A DNA stretch of 64,000 bases, taken from contig NZ_CP043568.1 in assembly GCF_014076415.1 (NCBI RefSeq), positions 2,418,001 through 2,482,000 on the forward strand, in the 5' to 3' direction. Positions 16,911 to 25,813 of the stretch are shown here, piece after piece (position 1 is the stretch's first letter; each line of letters starts with the position of its first letter). This DNA comes from Comamonas testosteroni. GTDB lineage: Bacteria > Pseudomonadota > Gammaproteobacteria > Burkholderiales > Burkholderiaceae_C. The translations under genes were made by a program, and so were the position numbers. The notes beneath the pieces are model-generated. The model searched no databases. It saw only the letters and a program-made list of their open reading frames with translations, and was not told the DNA's origin.

Positions 16911-19172
16911 ATGCCTATACCCAACCATTTTCTTGCAGACATGCCCAAAGGTCTGCGTGCGCTGGCGGCTGACACGATAGATGCAGGCACAAAGCTCGAG
17001 CGACGCGATTTCCTCACGCTGGCGACGGCCTCCGGTTTTGCATTGGGCGTATTTCCCTCCGCCGCACTGGCACAGGCAAAGGGTAACGAGCAGGTTTCTG
17101 CAAACGTACTCAAGCCCACCCAGCAGCCGTCGGCTTTTGTGAAGATTGATCGCGATGGCACGGTGACGGTAACGATCAACCGTCTGGAGTTCGGTCAAGG
17201 TGTGCAAACCGGCCTACCCATGGTTCTGGCCGAAGAGCTGGACGCCGATTGGTCCAAGATGAATAGCGTGCATGGCAATGCGGATCCCGCTTATATGGAT
17301 CCGGTCATGGGAATGCATCTCACGGGCGGCTCCACTGCCATCAAGAACTCGTATGTCCAGTACCGTGAACTGGGGGCGCGTACCCGTTCCATGCTGCTGG
17401 CCACGGCTGCCAAGCGCTGGGGTGTGGATCCGCAGTCCTTGCGTACTCAGACAGGGCAGGTGATCGGCCCTCGAGGCAAGAGGCTGGGCTATGGCGAGTT
17501 GGCGGATGAGGCCATGAAGATGCCTGTTCCGCAGCAGGTGAAGCTCAAGGACGTCAAAGACTTTCGCATCATTGGTCATGCCACGGGGCGGCTCGACGCA
17601 CGGACCAAATCCAGCGGCAAACAGTCCTACGGCATTGACATGCACCTGCCGGGAATGTTGACCGCACTTGTGGCACATCCGCCGGTGTATGGAAGCAAGA
17701 TTCAATCGGTGGACGATTCGGCAACCAAAGCCATCAAGGGCGTGCGTGCGGTGCTTCGTGTGCCCAGTGTATGGGGTGGCGAGCTGGTTGCTGTGCTAGC
17801 CGATGGTTACTGGCCAGCCAAGCAGGGACGCGATGCCCTGAAAATCCAGTGGGACAGCGCAGCGGTTGGCAAAGTCGATTCTGCTCGACAACTGGCGCAG
17901 TATCGTGATTTGGCCAAAAAGCCGGGCGCGCTCAAGTTTGATGCCGATGTTTCGGCAATGAACGGTGCTGTTCACAAAATCAGTGCCGAGTATGTATTCC
18001 CCTACCTTGCCCATACGCCGATGGAGCCGTTGAACTGCACGGTGCGTGTGACCGGTGCAGGAAAGGATGCCAAGGCTGAGCTTTGGTTGGGCACGCAGGC
18101 TCCGGGCTGGGAGGCCGCAACTGCTGCGCGCGTGCTTGGCGTGGCTCCTCAGAATGTTCGAGTCAATGTTCAGATGGCAGGGGGCGGTTTCGGTCGTCGT
18201 GCCAACCCGCGCAGTGACTACGTGGCCGAAGCCTGCGAGATTGCCAAGGCCGCTAGAGCATCCGGTATCGACGCCCCGGTGCGCATGATCTGGAGTCGCG
18301 AGGACGATGTCAAAGGAGGCTATTACCGACCCATGCATGTGCATCGCGCCGAGATAGGTTTTGACGGTAAGGGAAAGGTGATCGCCTGGGATCATGTGAT
18401 CGTAGGCCAGTCGCTTGCCAAAGGCACGGCGTTTGAAGGCTTCATGGTCAAGAACGGAGTGGACACCACGACGGTTGAAGGAATGAAAGAGCCGTACGAC
18501 CTGCCGATGCGACTCTCGGTGCATCACCCCGAACTCAATGCGCCGGTTCTCTGGTGGCGCAGCGTGGGCTCCACACACACCGCTTATGTGATGGAGACCT
18601 TGATGGACGAAATCGCCCGAGCTGTAAAGCAGGATCCTGTTGCATACAGGCTGCAACAGTTTGGCGACAGGCATCCGCGTCACAAGGCCGCGTTGCAACT
18701 GGCAGTCGAAAAGTCGGGCTACGGAAAGCGCCAACTGGCCGAAGGCAGGGCCTGGGGCGTGGCCGTGCATCAGTCTTTTGATTCGGTGGTTGCCTATGTG
18801 GTCGAAGCATCGATGAAGGACGGCACTCCCAAGCTGCATGCGGTTACAGCTGGCGTGCATTGCAATCTGGCGGTGAACCCCCGAAGTGTCGAGGCCCAGG
18901 TGCAGGGTGGGGCCTTGATGGGTCTCGGCATGTGTCTGCCTGGCGCGGCCATCACATTCAAAGATGGGCAAGTGGAGCAAGGTAATTTCAATGATTACAC
19001 TGTAGCCCGCTTAACCGATATGCCCGCGATCACCGTGCATATCGTGCCGAGTGCCGATGCCCCCACGGGTATGGGTGAGCCGGGTGTGCCGCCATTGGCC
19101 CCCGCTTTTGCCAACGCCATCGCCAAGCTGAGCGGTCATACGCCACGCGAGCTGCCTTTCCCGAAAGCGTGA
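16911..19172 (+). CDS. Molybdopterin-binding subunit of an isoquinoline-1-oxidoreductase-type hydroxylase (IorB-like)
   Basis: This 753-residue catalytic subunit hydroxylates an aldehyde or N-heteroaromatic substrate at a molybdenum-cytosine-dinucleotide centre. The start at ATG 16911 follows GAGAAGGAG. A twin-arginine signal, LERRDFLTLATASGFALG at residues 29-46, followed by ALAQA, suggests export as a folded complex. Family features include VTINRLEFGQGVQTGLPMVL, MHLTGGSTAIKNSY, QMAGGGFGRRANPRSDY and the catalytic-Glu region GEPGVPPLAPAFANA near the C-terminus. The substrate cannot be told from sequence: this family covers isoquinoline, quinaldine and aldehyde oxidation. The 3' end comes 18 bases before the convergent polB gene. 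Confidence 0.93.
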   Translation: MPIPNHFLADMPKGLRALAADTIDAGTKLERRDFLTLATASGFALGVFPSAALAQAKGNEQVSANVLKPTQQPSAFVKIDRDGTVTVTINRLEFGQGVQTGLPMVLAEELDADWSKMNSVHGNADPAYMDPVMGMHLTGGSTAIKNSYVQYRELGARTRSMLLATAAKRWGVDPQSLRTQTGQVIGPRGKRLGYGELADEAMKMPVPQQVKLKDVKDFRIIGHATGRLDARTKSSGKQSYGIDMHLPGMLTALVAHPPVYGSKIQSVDDSATKAIKGVRAVLRVPSVWGGELVAVLADGYWPAKQGRDALKIQWDSAAVGKVDSARQLAQYRDLAKKPGALKFDADVSAMNGAVHKISAEYVFPYLAHTPMEPLNCTVRVTGAGKDAKAELWLGTQAPGWEAATAARVLGVAPQNVRVNVQMAGGGFGRRANPRSDYVAEACEIAKAARASGIDAPVRMIWSREDDVKGGYYRPMHVHRAEIGFDGKGKVIAWDHVIVGQSLAKGTAFEGFMVKNGVDTTTVEGMKEPYDLPMRLSVHHPELNAPVLWWRSVGSTHTAYVMETLMDEIARAVKQDPVAYRLQQFGDRHPRHKAALQLAVEKSGYGKRQLAEGRAWGVAVHQSFDSVVAYVVEASMKDGTPKLHAVTAGVHCNLAVNPRSVEAQVQGGALMGLGMCLPGAAITFKDGQVEQGNFNDYTVARLTDMPAITVHIVPSADAPTGMGEPGVPPLAPAFANAIAKLSGHTPRELPFPKA

Positions 19173-19190
19173 GAGCATGAGCTTGGATCG

Positions 19191-21578
19191 CTAGAAAAGC
19201 TCCTGCTGAGAAGATGTCAGAGTGACGAAATCCTCTCCGAGGGGGATCAAGATCGAGTCGGCAATCGGCTTGATCTGTTTGGCCAGATAGTGCTCGTAGT
19301 CGATGCGTGAGCGGCGGATTTCCAAAGGCTCAGGGCCATTCCTGGTCATGACGTATCGGATCCAGCCGCCGTTCTGGTACTGCCTGGGTCGTCCCACGCG
19401 ATCGTTGTACTCATCGGCAATGCGAGCGGCGCGGACCTGTGGTGGCACATTGGCGACGTAGGCATCCAGGCGATGCCGCAGGCGTTTGCGGTAGATGAGC
19501 AGATCATCCTTCTTGCCCGCCAGCGTCGAATGAGCGTACTCGATGACGAACTCGCGGTAAGGGGTACCTTGGAAGACGCGCGAGAGCAAGCCCTCCTGGA
19601 ACTGCCGTGCCAGCGGTGTCCAGTCGCTTCGCGCCATTTCAAGGCCGCGGTAGATCATCGACTCGTTTCCGTCGGTGTCTACACTCAGACCGGCATAGCG
19701 CTTCTTGCTGCCGACGTCCGAACCGCGGATGGTGGGCATGAAGAACTTCTTGTAATACGTGTCGAACTCGATCTCAAGAAAGCTCTTCAGGCCTTGCTCT
19801 TGCTGCAGTGTTTGAACCCACCACGCGTTGATGTCCTGGGCCAGCTTGGCAGCCACGGCATATGCCTCTTCGGTGCTATGGGGCCTCTTGAGCCAAATAA
19901 AGATGGAGTCAGTGTCTCCATAAATAACTTCGTATCCGCGCTCTTCGACCAGATCCCTTGTGAGCTTCACCATTTCGTGGCCACGTAAGGTAATGGCTGA
20001 GATCAAATCCGGATTGAAGAATCTGCATTCCGAGGCGCCTAGTACTCCTGCGAATGAGTTCATCACCAGCTTGAGCGCTTGCGACAGTGGTTCGTTCCTG
20101 GCGCGTTTGGCCTCATCTCGGGCCTGCCAGAGGGTGGTCACGATTTCCGGAAGACAGTGTTTCTCTCGAGAAAAGAGTGTGCCCCTTGGGCCTTTGATCG
20201 GAAGCTCGGAAGAGCTCGCATGTCGACCTTCGACCAAACCCACGGGGTCAACGAGGAAGGTGCGGATGATTGATGGATAGAGACTCTTGTAGTCCAGAAC
20301 CACGACGGAGTCGTAGAAGCCAGGCTTGGAGTCCATGACGTAGCCACCGGGGGATGACTTTCCTTGAACATCGCCCACGTTGGGTGCGACATACCCCATG
20401 CGGTGCATGCGTGGCAAATAGTGGTGGCTGAATGCGGCAATAGAGCCACCGAACTGGTCGAGCTGCAGGCCTGTGGTGTGGGCGCGCTCCATCGCAAACT
20501 GCAGCAGCTTCGCCTTTTCGAAGATTCGCAGAACCAGCTCGCAGTCGCGTATGTTATAGGCTGCAAGGGCGGGCTTGTCTAGCTGGTAGCGCCGCTCGAT
20601 TTCCGCCATTTTGTCGTACTCGTCTCCGATATCCTTGCCTTCGCCCAGAAGCTCTTGTGCGACGTTCTCGAGGCTGAACGACGGAAAGCTCCAGACAGCG
20701 GCCCTGAGCGCTTCAATTCCGTCAACGACAACTCGCCCTGGCATGGGAGCAAACAGATAGCCTTGTTTGCCGGGATGAGTTCGCCATGCAATGGGCCTGC
20801 TCTCGCGCCCCAGGAGTAGCGGTGTTGCACATTCGTCTGCAGTTTTCTGCAGCACACGAAGGTCGAACTGAATGACGTTCCATCCAATGATCACGTCCGG
20901 ATCATTGCGTGCGAACCAATCGTTGAGTTTGTCAATCAAGGCTTTGCGTGTTGTGCAATGAATCAGCTCGAAACCAGGCGTTTCTACCGGTTTGGCGGGA
21001 GGCTCACCCAGCATGAAAACGACACGCTCCGCCATGCCGTCAAGCGCGATCGAATACAGATCTTGGTGCTGACTGGTCTCGATATCCAATGACACGACCT
21101 TCAGAACCGGCCGGAAATCGGGCGCAGGAACAAGCTTGCAGTTCACCAGCGCCGCATGTTCCGTCCGGCCGCCTTGCAGCGCGACTCCCGCCGTGATGAA
21201 GCGCTCCATCAAGTAGCGCTCATGTGGTCGAACATCCGCTTCCAGAAGGGGAATGCCTAGTTGCTGGAGAGTGCGTGCAAGTCGCCGTAATTGACGAAAA
21301 CTCCTGGCATAGATACCCAGGACGGGCTCTTGCTGAAAACTCTTCAGATCCAGTTCCCGCAATTCCACTCCAGCCAGGGGCGGGAGTTGCGCTTCTACCG
21401 CTTCTCTGTGTCGGGCTTCGACGAAAGCCACAGATTTCTGAGCAGTCAGGAGAACCTTCAGGGGGCCGCTATCCGTTGCCAGCCAGTACTCGAGCTCTAC
21501 GCCCGCCTGCGTGTCTCGCCAATTGCGAGTAAGGATGAAGCCCTGGCGTTCCGGAGATAGCACGAAAGATGAAGTCAA
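19191..21578 (-). CDS. polB: DNA polymerase II (family B, damage-inducible)
   Basis: This 795-residue family-B polymerase carries a 3'-5' proofreading exonuclease domain and a polymerase domain. The exonuclease motifs are visible as SLDIETS (residues 163-169), NVIQFDLRVL and YNIRDCEL. The polymerase motifs are DYKSLYPSII (motif A), LKLVMNSFAGVLG (motif B) and YGDTDSIF (motif C). The protein ends in QQELF, which resembles the beta-clamp-binding tail of E. coli Pol II. The only start near the family's N-terminus is a TTG at 21576-21578, with an in-frame TGA 11 codons upstream and no clear ribosome site, so expression may be weak. It stands alone; its length is close to E. coli Pol II (783). Confidence 0.95.
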   Translation of the reverse strand: MTSSFVLSPERQGFILTRNWRDTQAGVELEYWLATDSGPLKVLLTAQKSVAFVEARHREAVEAQLPPLAGVELRELDLKSFQQEPVLGIYARSFRQLRRLARTLQQLGIPLLEADVRPHERYLMERFITAGVALQGGRTEHAALVNCKLVPAPDFRPVLKVVSLDIETSQHQDLYSIALDGMAERVVFMLGEPPAKPVETPGFELIHCTTRKALIDKLNDWFARNDPDVIIGWNVIQFDLRVLQKTADECATPLLLGRESRPIAWRTHPGKQGYLFAPMPGRVVVDGIEALRAAVWSFPSFSLENVAQELLGEGKDIGDEYDKMAEIERRYQLDKPALAAYNIRDCELVLRIFEKAKLLQFAMERAHTTGLQLDQFGGSIAAFSHHYLPRMHRMGYVAPNVGDVQGKSSPGGYVMDSKPGFYDSVVVLDYKSLYPSIIRTFLVDPVGLVEGRHASSSELPIKGPRGTLFSREKHCLPEIVTTLWQARDEAKRARNEPLSQALKLVMNSFAGVLGASECRFFNPDLISAITLRGHEMVKLTRDLVEERGYEVIYGDTDSIFIWLKRPHSTEEAYAVAAKLAQDINAWWVQTLQQEQGLKSFLEIEFDTYYKKFFMPTIRGSDVGSKKRYAGLSVDTDGNESMIYRGLEMARSDWTPLARQFQEGLLSRVFQGTPYREFVIEYAHSTLAGKKDDLLIYRKRLRHRLDAYVANVPPQVRAARIADEYNDRVGRPRQYQNGGWIRYVMTRNGPEPLEIRRSRIDYEHYLAKQIKPIADSILIPLGEDFVTLTSSQQELF

Positions 21579-22126
21579 GCGAATGTGACCGTCTTGAACC
21601 GGAGTTCAAGGCTCTGGCGGTGTGTGATGACATGAGCTTGAAGAGCAAGCCACATGCTTCGAAAGAGGTGCCAATGAGATGATACCCAGCAATCATGGCC
21701 GCGTTTTTCCAACAGAGCCACGTCAACAGCAATCCAGGTGTTCCTCGGATCCAAAGCGGATGGAGCGAATAGAGGGAGTGACGCCAATGTTCCGTGAGGG
21801 CTGAAACCGTCATCAAGTTGTTGCCAAGCGATGGCTTCCCATATCGATAGCAGGCGTTGCGAGAGGCTTGCTCCGCAATTCCAAACTGGCGTGGGAGTTA
21901 TACGAGAGGCCGCACAGATCACACTCCTGCTGAAGTGTTTTAGCGTTTGTATTGCGTTGACCGGTTGAACCTGCCGTCGTGCAGAGGCGCTAACTCTAAA
22001 GGTCCCTGAAGCTGTAGGTTTTTCAGAAAAGGCTTGCTAACTCAGCATTGACTTCTCATTGGAAAGAGGGAGGGGGCAGGGTAAAGCCAGCTTATCCCGG
22101 CAAGCGTCTTCGAATATGATTTTCCA
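21579..22126. other. 548-base spacer, nothing recognised
   Basis: This region lies between the polB start and a LysR gene. Short open frames exist on the minus strand (for example 21575-21922, 115 residues, reading into the polB start) but they have no ribosome site, no recognisable domain and Trp/His-rich composition unlike the neighbours. The polB promoter and the LysR promoter should lie here. Confidence 0.6.
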
Positions 22127-23059
22127 ATGCGCTACGAGCTGACCGATCTACGCCTGTTTCTTGAAATTGCCCAAGCAGGCAGTCTGACCGCGGGGGCATC
22201 GGCGGTGTTCATCACCCCATCTGCTGCGAGTTACAGGCTCAAGAATCTGGAGCAAGCCATGGGTACGACACTGTTCGAGCGCACTCCTAGGGGAATGGAG
22301 CTGTCACCTGCCGGTGATGCTGTGCTGACGCATGTGCGAGAGATCTTTGAAGGCATAGAGCGAATGCAGGGCGATGTGAGCCGCTTTATCTCCGGTATCA
22401 AGGGGCATGTGCGCCTGGTGGCCAACAGCAGCTCTCTCAATGGCTTTATCACCCATACCTTGGGGCGCTTTCTCGTGGCCTATCCTGGTATCGATGCCGA
22501 AGTGGACGAGCGCCAGAGCGAGACCATTCCAACCGCGGTGCTGGCGCGCGAGGCCGACATCGGCATTTTCGCGGGTGAAACGAATGTAGAAGGCTTGAGC
22601 ATCTATCCATACGCGGTAGACCGTCTGGTGATAGTCACGCCGCGAGATCATCTGCTGGCGTCACAGCACAGCATTCGCCTGGCTGCAGCATTGGACTTCG
22701 ATTTTGTCTGCACCAGCAGAGCCAGCAGCAACTACCTGTTCCTACGGGACACGGCTACCAAGTCCGGGCGTGCGGTGAGAGCCAGATTGCACACACATGG
22801 CTTTGAGTCGGTTCTGTCTCTGGTGGCTTCAGGAGTGGGTGTGGCCATGGTTCCGACCAGCGTGCTGGCGAACCGGCAGCAGGCCAAGCTCTTGTCGGTC
22901 ATTGAGCTGGATGAACCATGGGCGCTGCGCAAGCTGAATCTGGCGGTGCGAAAAGATGCTCGCTTTCCCAACTTCATCACCGCCTGCATGAATTTCCTTC
23001 TGGAAGATCCACTGGTCGCAGCGACACGAGTGCAGTTGCCAACCCCAGCCACGGAATAG
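22127..23059 (+). CDS. LysR-family transcriptional regulator, probable regulator of the CoA catabolic operon
   Basis: This 310-residue LysR-type protein has an N-terminal helix-turn-helix (LFLEIAQAGSLTAGASAVF, PSAASYRLKNLEQAMGTTLF) and an effector domain with HVRLVANSSSLNGFI and EADIGIFAGETNVEG. It starts at ATG 22127 and lies 170 bases upstream of, and in the same direction as, a long run of genes for CoA-ester catabolism beginning at 23227. Regulation of that operon is inferred from adjacency. A separate promoter for the operon probably sits in 23060-23226. Confidence 0.9.
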   Translation: MRYELTDLRLFLEIAQAGSLTAGASAVFITPSAASYRLKNLEQAMGTTLFERTPRGMELSPAGDAVLTHVREIFEGIERMQGDVSRFISGIKGHVRLVANSSSLNGFITHTLGRFLVAYPGIDAEVDERQSETIPTAVLAREADIGIFAGETNVEGLSIYPYAVDRLVIVTPRDHLLASQHSIRLAAALDFDFVCTSRASSNYLFLRDTATKSGRAVRARLHTHGFESVLSLVASGVGVAMVPTSVLANRQQAKLLSVIELDEPWALRKLNLAVRKDARFPNFITACMNFLLEDPLVAATRVQLPTPATE

Positions 23060-23226
23060 TCGCTTTCACGTGTTCTGGGCGCGTGAACAGGCCATCGCAT
23101 CCAAGTCTCCTATCAAATTCTCAAACAGAGCGTTCGAATCTTTCTGATTGAGCTGTCAGGTAGCGATTCATACACTGAATCGGCGCTGAAAAAGCGTTAC
23201 TAACTACAGATTGGAAGGAGACACGG

Positions 23227-24228
23227 ATGGCGATTTCACCTCTGGGCAAAGCCTGCCCAATTGCTTGTGCCTTGGTGTTGGGATGGGGGGCTGTATCCGC
23301 TTCGACAGGTACTGCATTGGCGCAAGCTCGTGTCTATCCGAGCAAGCCTGTCACGATCGTCGTTGCATTTCCTCCGGGTGGCATGACAGATATCGTCAGC
23401 CGTGCGTTGGCCAAAGAATTGTCGGAGAACCTCAAACAGCCTTTTGTGATCGAGAACCGTGCTGGCGTGGCTGGTCAAGTGGGGACCGAGTATGTCGCAA
23501 AGCAGGCGGCAGACGGCTACACCTTGCTGGTGGGCGCTACGGGCTACGTGATTGCTCCAGCCATGAAAAAGGTCGGTTATGACCCTCTCAAGAGTCTGGA
23601 GCCGGTAGCCGTTCTGGCCAGGTCGCCAAATCTGATCGTGGTGAACCCGAGGGTTCCGGCCAAGACACTTCCCGAGTTTCTGAACTGGGCCAAGACGCAG
23701 AGCTCGATTCCCTATGGAACGGCAGGCGCGGCAGGTTCCACACATCTGGGTGGAGAGTGGCTGGGCAAGGTCACTGGATATCCATTCGTGCATGTCCCCT
23801 ACAAAGGGGCTGCGCCTGCGACCAATGATGCCGTCGCGGGGCAGATTCCCATGGCCGTCCAGGACTCGATGAGCGTCTCGGCGTTCATCACATCCGGGCG
23901 TCTGCGCCCCATTGCCAATATGGCGTCCGAACGCAGCAAGCTGTTCCCTGAATTGCCGACGATGCAGGAGAGTGGGTTCAAAGGCTTTGACGTGTACACA
24001 TGGCTGGGCTTGTATGCCCCGGCCGGAACGCCCGCGTCCGTCGTGACGATGCTGAACAAGGAGATCAGCACCATCATGAACTCTCCTGAAATGGTCGAGC
24101 GTCTGCGTTTGCAGTACAGCGAGCCTCTGGGTGTGATGGATGTCGCCCGAACCCGCAAGTTCGTCGAAGCCGAGGTGAACAAGTGGATGCGTGTGGTGCA
24201 GGAAACCGGTGTGAAGTCCGATGACTGA
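23227..24228 (+). CDS. Bug-family periplasmic solute-binding protein (tripartite tricarboxylate transporter receptor)
   Basis: This 333-residue secreted receptor has a signal peptide ending near GTALAQA, followed by the Bug signature region YPSKPVTIVVAFPPGGMTD, ADGYTLLVGATG and FVHVPYKGAAPATNDAVAGQ. Bug proteins bind small carboxylates and pass them to a TctAB-type membrane carrier, which is not encoded here; many orphans of this type occur in Comamonadaceae and Bordetella. GGAAGGAG precedes the start. The stop overlaps the start of the DUF35 gene by 8 bases, so it is the first gene of the catabolic operon and presumably binds the operon's substrate. Confidence 0.92.
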   Translation: MAISPLGKACPIACALVLGWGAVSASTGTALAQARVYPSKPVTIVVAFPPGGMTDIVSRALAKELSENLKQPFVIENRAGVAGQVGTEYVAKQAADGYTLLVGATGYVIAPAMKKVGYDPLKSLEPVAVLARSPNLIVVNPRVPAKTLPEFLNWAKTQSSIPYGTAGAAGSTHLGGEWLGKVTGYPFVHVPYKGAAPATNDAVAGQIPMAVQDSMSVSAFITSGRLRPIANMASERSKLFPELPTMQESGFKGFDVYTWLGLYAPAGTPASVVTMLNKEISTIMNSPEMVERLRLQYSEPLGVMDVARTRKFVEAEVNKWMRVVQETGVKSDD

Positions 24229-24640
24229 GCTCGATGCAAACAGGATGGGAGAGCGTCAGTCTGCTACGGCGGCTGCCTGTGACAAGCGGTATTTCGATGC
24301 CTTGGCCGATGGCCGCTTCGAGATTCCTCAATGTCGCGACTGCGGACGGTTCCACTTCTTTCCTCGTGTTTGCTGTCCCCACTGCGGCTCGCAGGCGATT
24401 GACTGGGTGACGGCTTCGGGAAGGGCAGTCGTGTATTCGGTGACGATTGTCCGCGCGCGCGAAGGAGCGGATTACACAGTGGTGCTGGTGACTCTTGAGG
24501 AAGGTCCGAGGCTCATGAGTCGTGTGGTCGACATCCCGGTCGATGAGGTGCGTATCGGTATGCCTGTTCGGGCCCGCATCGACATGGTGGAAGAAAGCCC
24601 TTTGCTCGTATTCGTCGCGGCACCGGGAGGACAGGAATGA
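24221..24640 (+). CDS. Zn-ribbon/OB-fold protein (DUF35) partner of a thiolase-fold enzyme
   Basis: This 139-residue protein has a rubredoxin-like zinc ribbon with CRDCG and CCPHCG (residues about 38-54) followed by an OB-fold domain (VVYSVTIVRA, YTVVLVTLEEGPRLMSRVVD). DUF35 proteins form complexes with thiolase-superfamily enzymes. In steroid side-chain degradation, the DUF35 domain of ChsH2 pairs with the aldolase Ltp2. Here the gene overlaps the thiolase-fold gene as ATGA, so a two-protein complex is likely. Confidence 0.9.
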   Translation: MTELDANRMGERQSATAAACDKRYFDALADGRFEIPQCRDCGRFHFFPRVCCPHCGSQAIDWVTASGRAVVYSVTIVRAREGADYTVVLVTLEEGPRLMSRVVDIPVDEVRIGMPVRARIDMVEESPLLVFVAAPGGQE

Positions 24641-25800
24641 ATACAGCATCTTCAAGAGGCTCCATCGCCATCCTCGGTACCGGCCTGGCCGGCATGGGGC
24701 ATGCGGGTGGTGCCACGGAGCAGGAAATCATCGCACAGGCATCCTGCATGGCGATCGAGCGCAGCGGCCTGCGCAAATCCGATATCGACGGCATCATTAC
24801 TTCCAGTCTCACCTCGCCCTGGTGGGTGATGCGCATGGCGGAGTACCTGGGCATTCGTCCTCGGTTTTCCGACAGCACCATGTTTGGTGGATCGGCCTTC
24901 ATCGCAGACCTGAAGATCGCACAGATGGCGATCGATGCGGGGGAGTGCGAGAACGTGCTGATCTGCTATGGAAGCACGCCCCGCAGCGCGCCCAGCAGCT
25001 CTCGCGTCAATCAGATGCGCGCCGAGCTGGACCCGCAGCCCTACGAACATCCCTACAAGGCCTTCAATCCGGTGTCCAGTTATTCGCTGGCGGCGGCTCG
25101 CCATATGCATGAGTACGGCACGACACGCCAGCAACTGGCCGAAGTGGCTGTGGCTGCGCGCAAATGGGCGCAACTCAATCCGGACGCATTTTCCAGGAAA
25201 ACCTTGACGGTCGATGAGGTGATCAACTCCAGGATGATCTCGGACCCGCTGACCGTGCTCGATTGTTGTCTGGTCACGGACGGTGCGGGCGCTATCGTCG
25301 TCAGCTCCTCCCGGCGAGCCAGGAGTCTGCATGGCAAGCCCATCTATGTACTGGGGAGCGGCTATGCCCACTGGCATCGTCAGATCTCGTGCATGCAAGA
25401 CCTGACTGTGACACCTGCAGTGGAGTCGGGTCGCAAGGCGTTTGCTCAGGCCGGGCTTGCACCTGCCGACGTGGATGTGGTGCAGCTATATGACGCCTTC
25501 ACCATCAACCCCATTCTGTTTCTCGAAGACCTGGGCTTTTGCAGCAAGGGCGAGGGCGGAGCGTTCATTGAGGGCGGACGGATCGAACCAGGCGGTGCCT
25601 TCCCCATGAACACCAATGGCGGAGGTCTGTCGTGCGTGCATCCGGGCATGTACAGCATTTTCCTCATCATCGAGGCTGTGACGCAGCTGCGTGCACAGGC
25701 AGATGCACGCCAGGTGCCGGGTGCAGAAGTGGCACTGGTGCATGGCAACGGAGGCGTGCTTTCCAGTCAGGCAACGGCCATCCTGGCTTCGTCACGGTAG
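24637..25800 (+). CDS. Thiolase-superfamily protein lacking catalytic cysteines (SCP2-thiolase/Ltp2-like)
   Basis: This 387-residue protein has the thiolase double fold: IAILGTGLAGMG at the start, DIDGIITSS, VDVVQLYDAFTINPILFLE, the glycine-rich FPMNTNGGGLSCVHPG and a closing LVHGNGGVLSSQATAIL. The position of the nucleophilic Cys reads TMFGGSAFIADL, with Gly/Ser instead of Cys, and the C-terminal CxG motif reads HGNGG. Classical claisen-type thiolysis is therefore unlikely. Proteins of this kind paired with DUF35 partners can act as retro-aldolases on 3-hydroxyacyl-CoA esters, as Ltp2 does in steroid catabolism. The Tyr in QLYDAF is a possible catalytic residue. The function is inferred, not proven. 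Confidence 0.85.
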   Translation: MNTASSRGSIAILGTGLAGMGHAGGATEQEIIAQASCMAIERSGLRKSDIDGIITSSLTSPWWVMRMAEYLGIRPRFSDSTMFGGSAFIADLKIAQMAIDAGECENVLICYGSTPRSAPSSSRVNQMRAELDPQPYEHPYKAFNPVSSYSLAAARHMHEYGTTRQQLAEVAVAARKWAQLNPDAFSRKTLTVDEVINSRMISDPLTVLDCCLVTDGAGAIVVSSSRRARSLHGKPIYVLGSGYAHWHRQISCMQDLTVTPAVESGRKAFAQAGLAPADVDVVQLYDAFTINPILFLEDLGFCSKGEGGAFIEGGRIEPGGAFPMNTNGGGLSCVHPGMYSIFLIIEAVTQLRAQADARQVPGAEVALVHGNGGVLSSQATAILASSR

Positions 25801-25813
25801 AAGGAGCAGACAC

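Noticed and set aside
21575..21922. 115-residue minus-strand open frame upstream of polB
   Set aside because: No ribosome site, no motif and unusual composition; probably chance.
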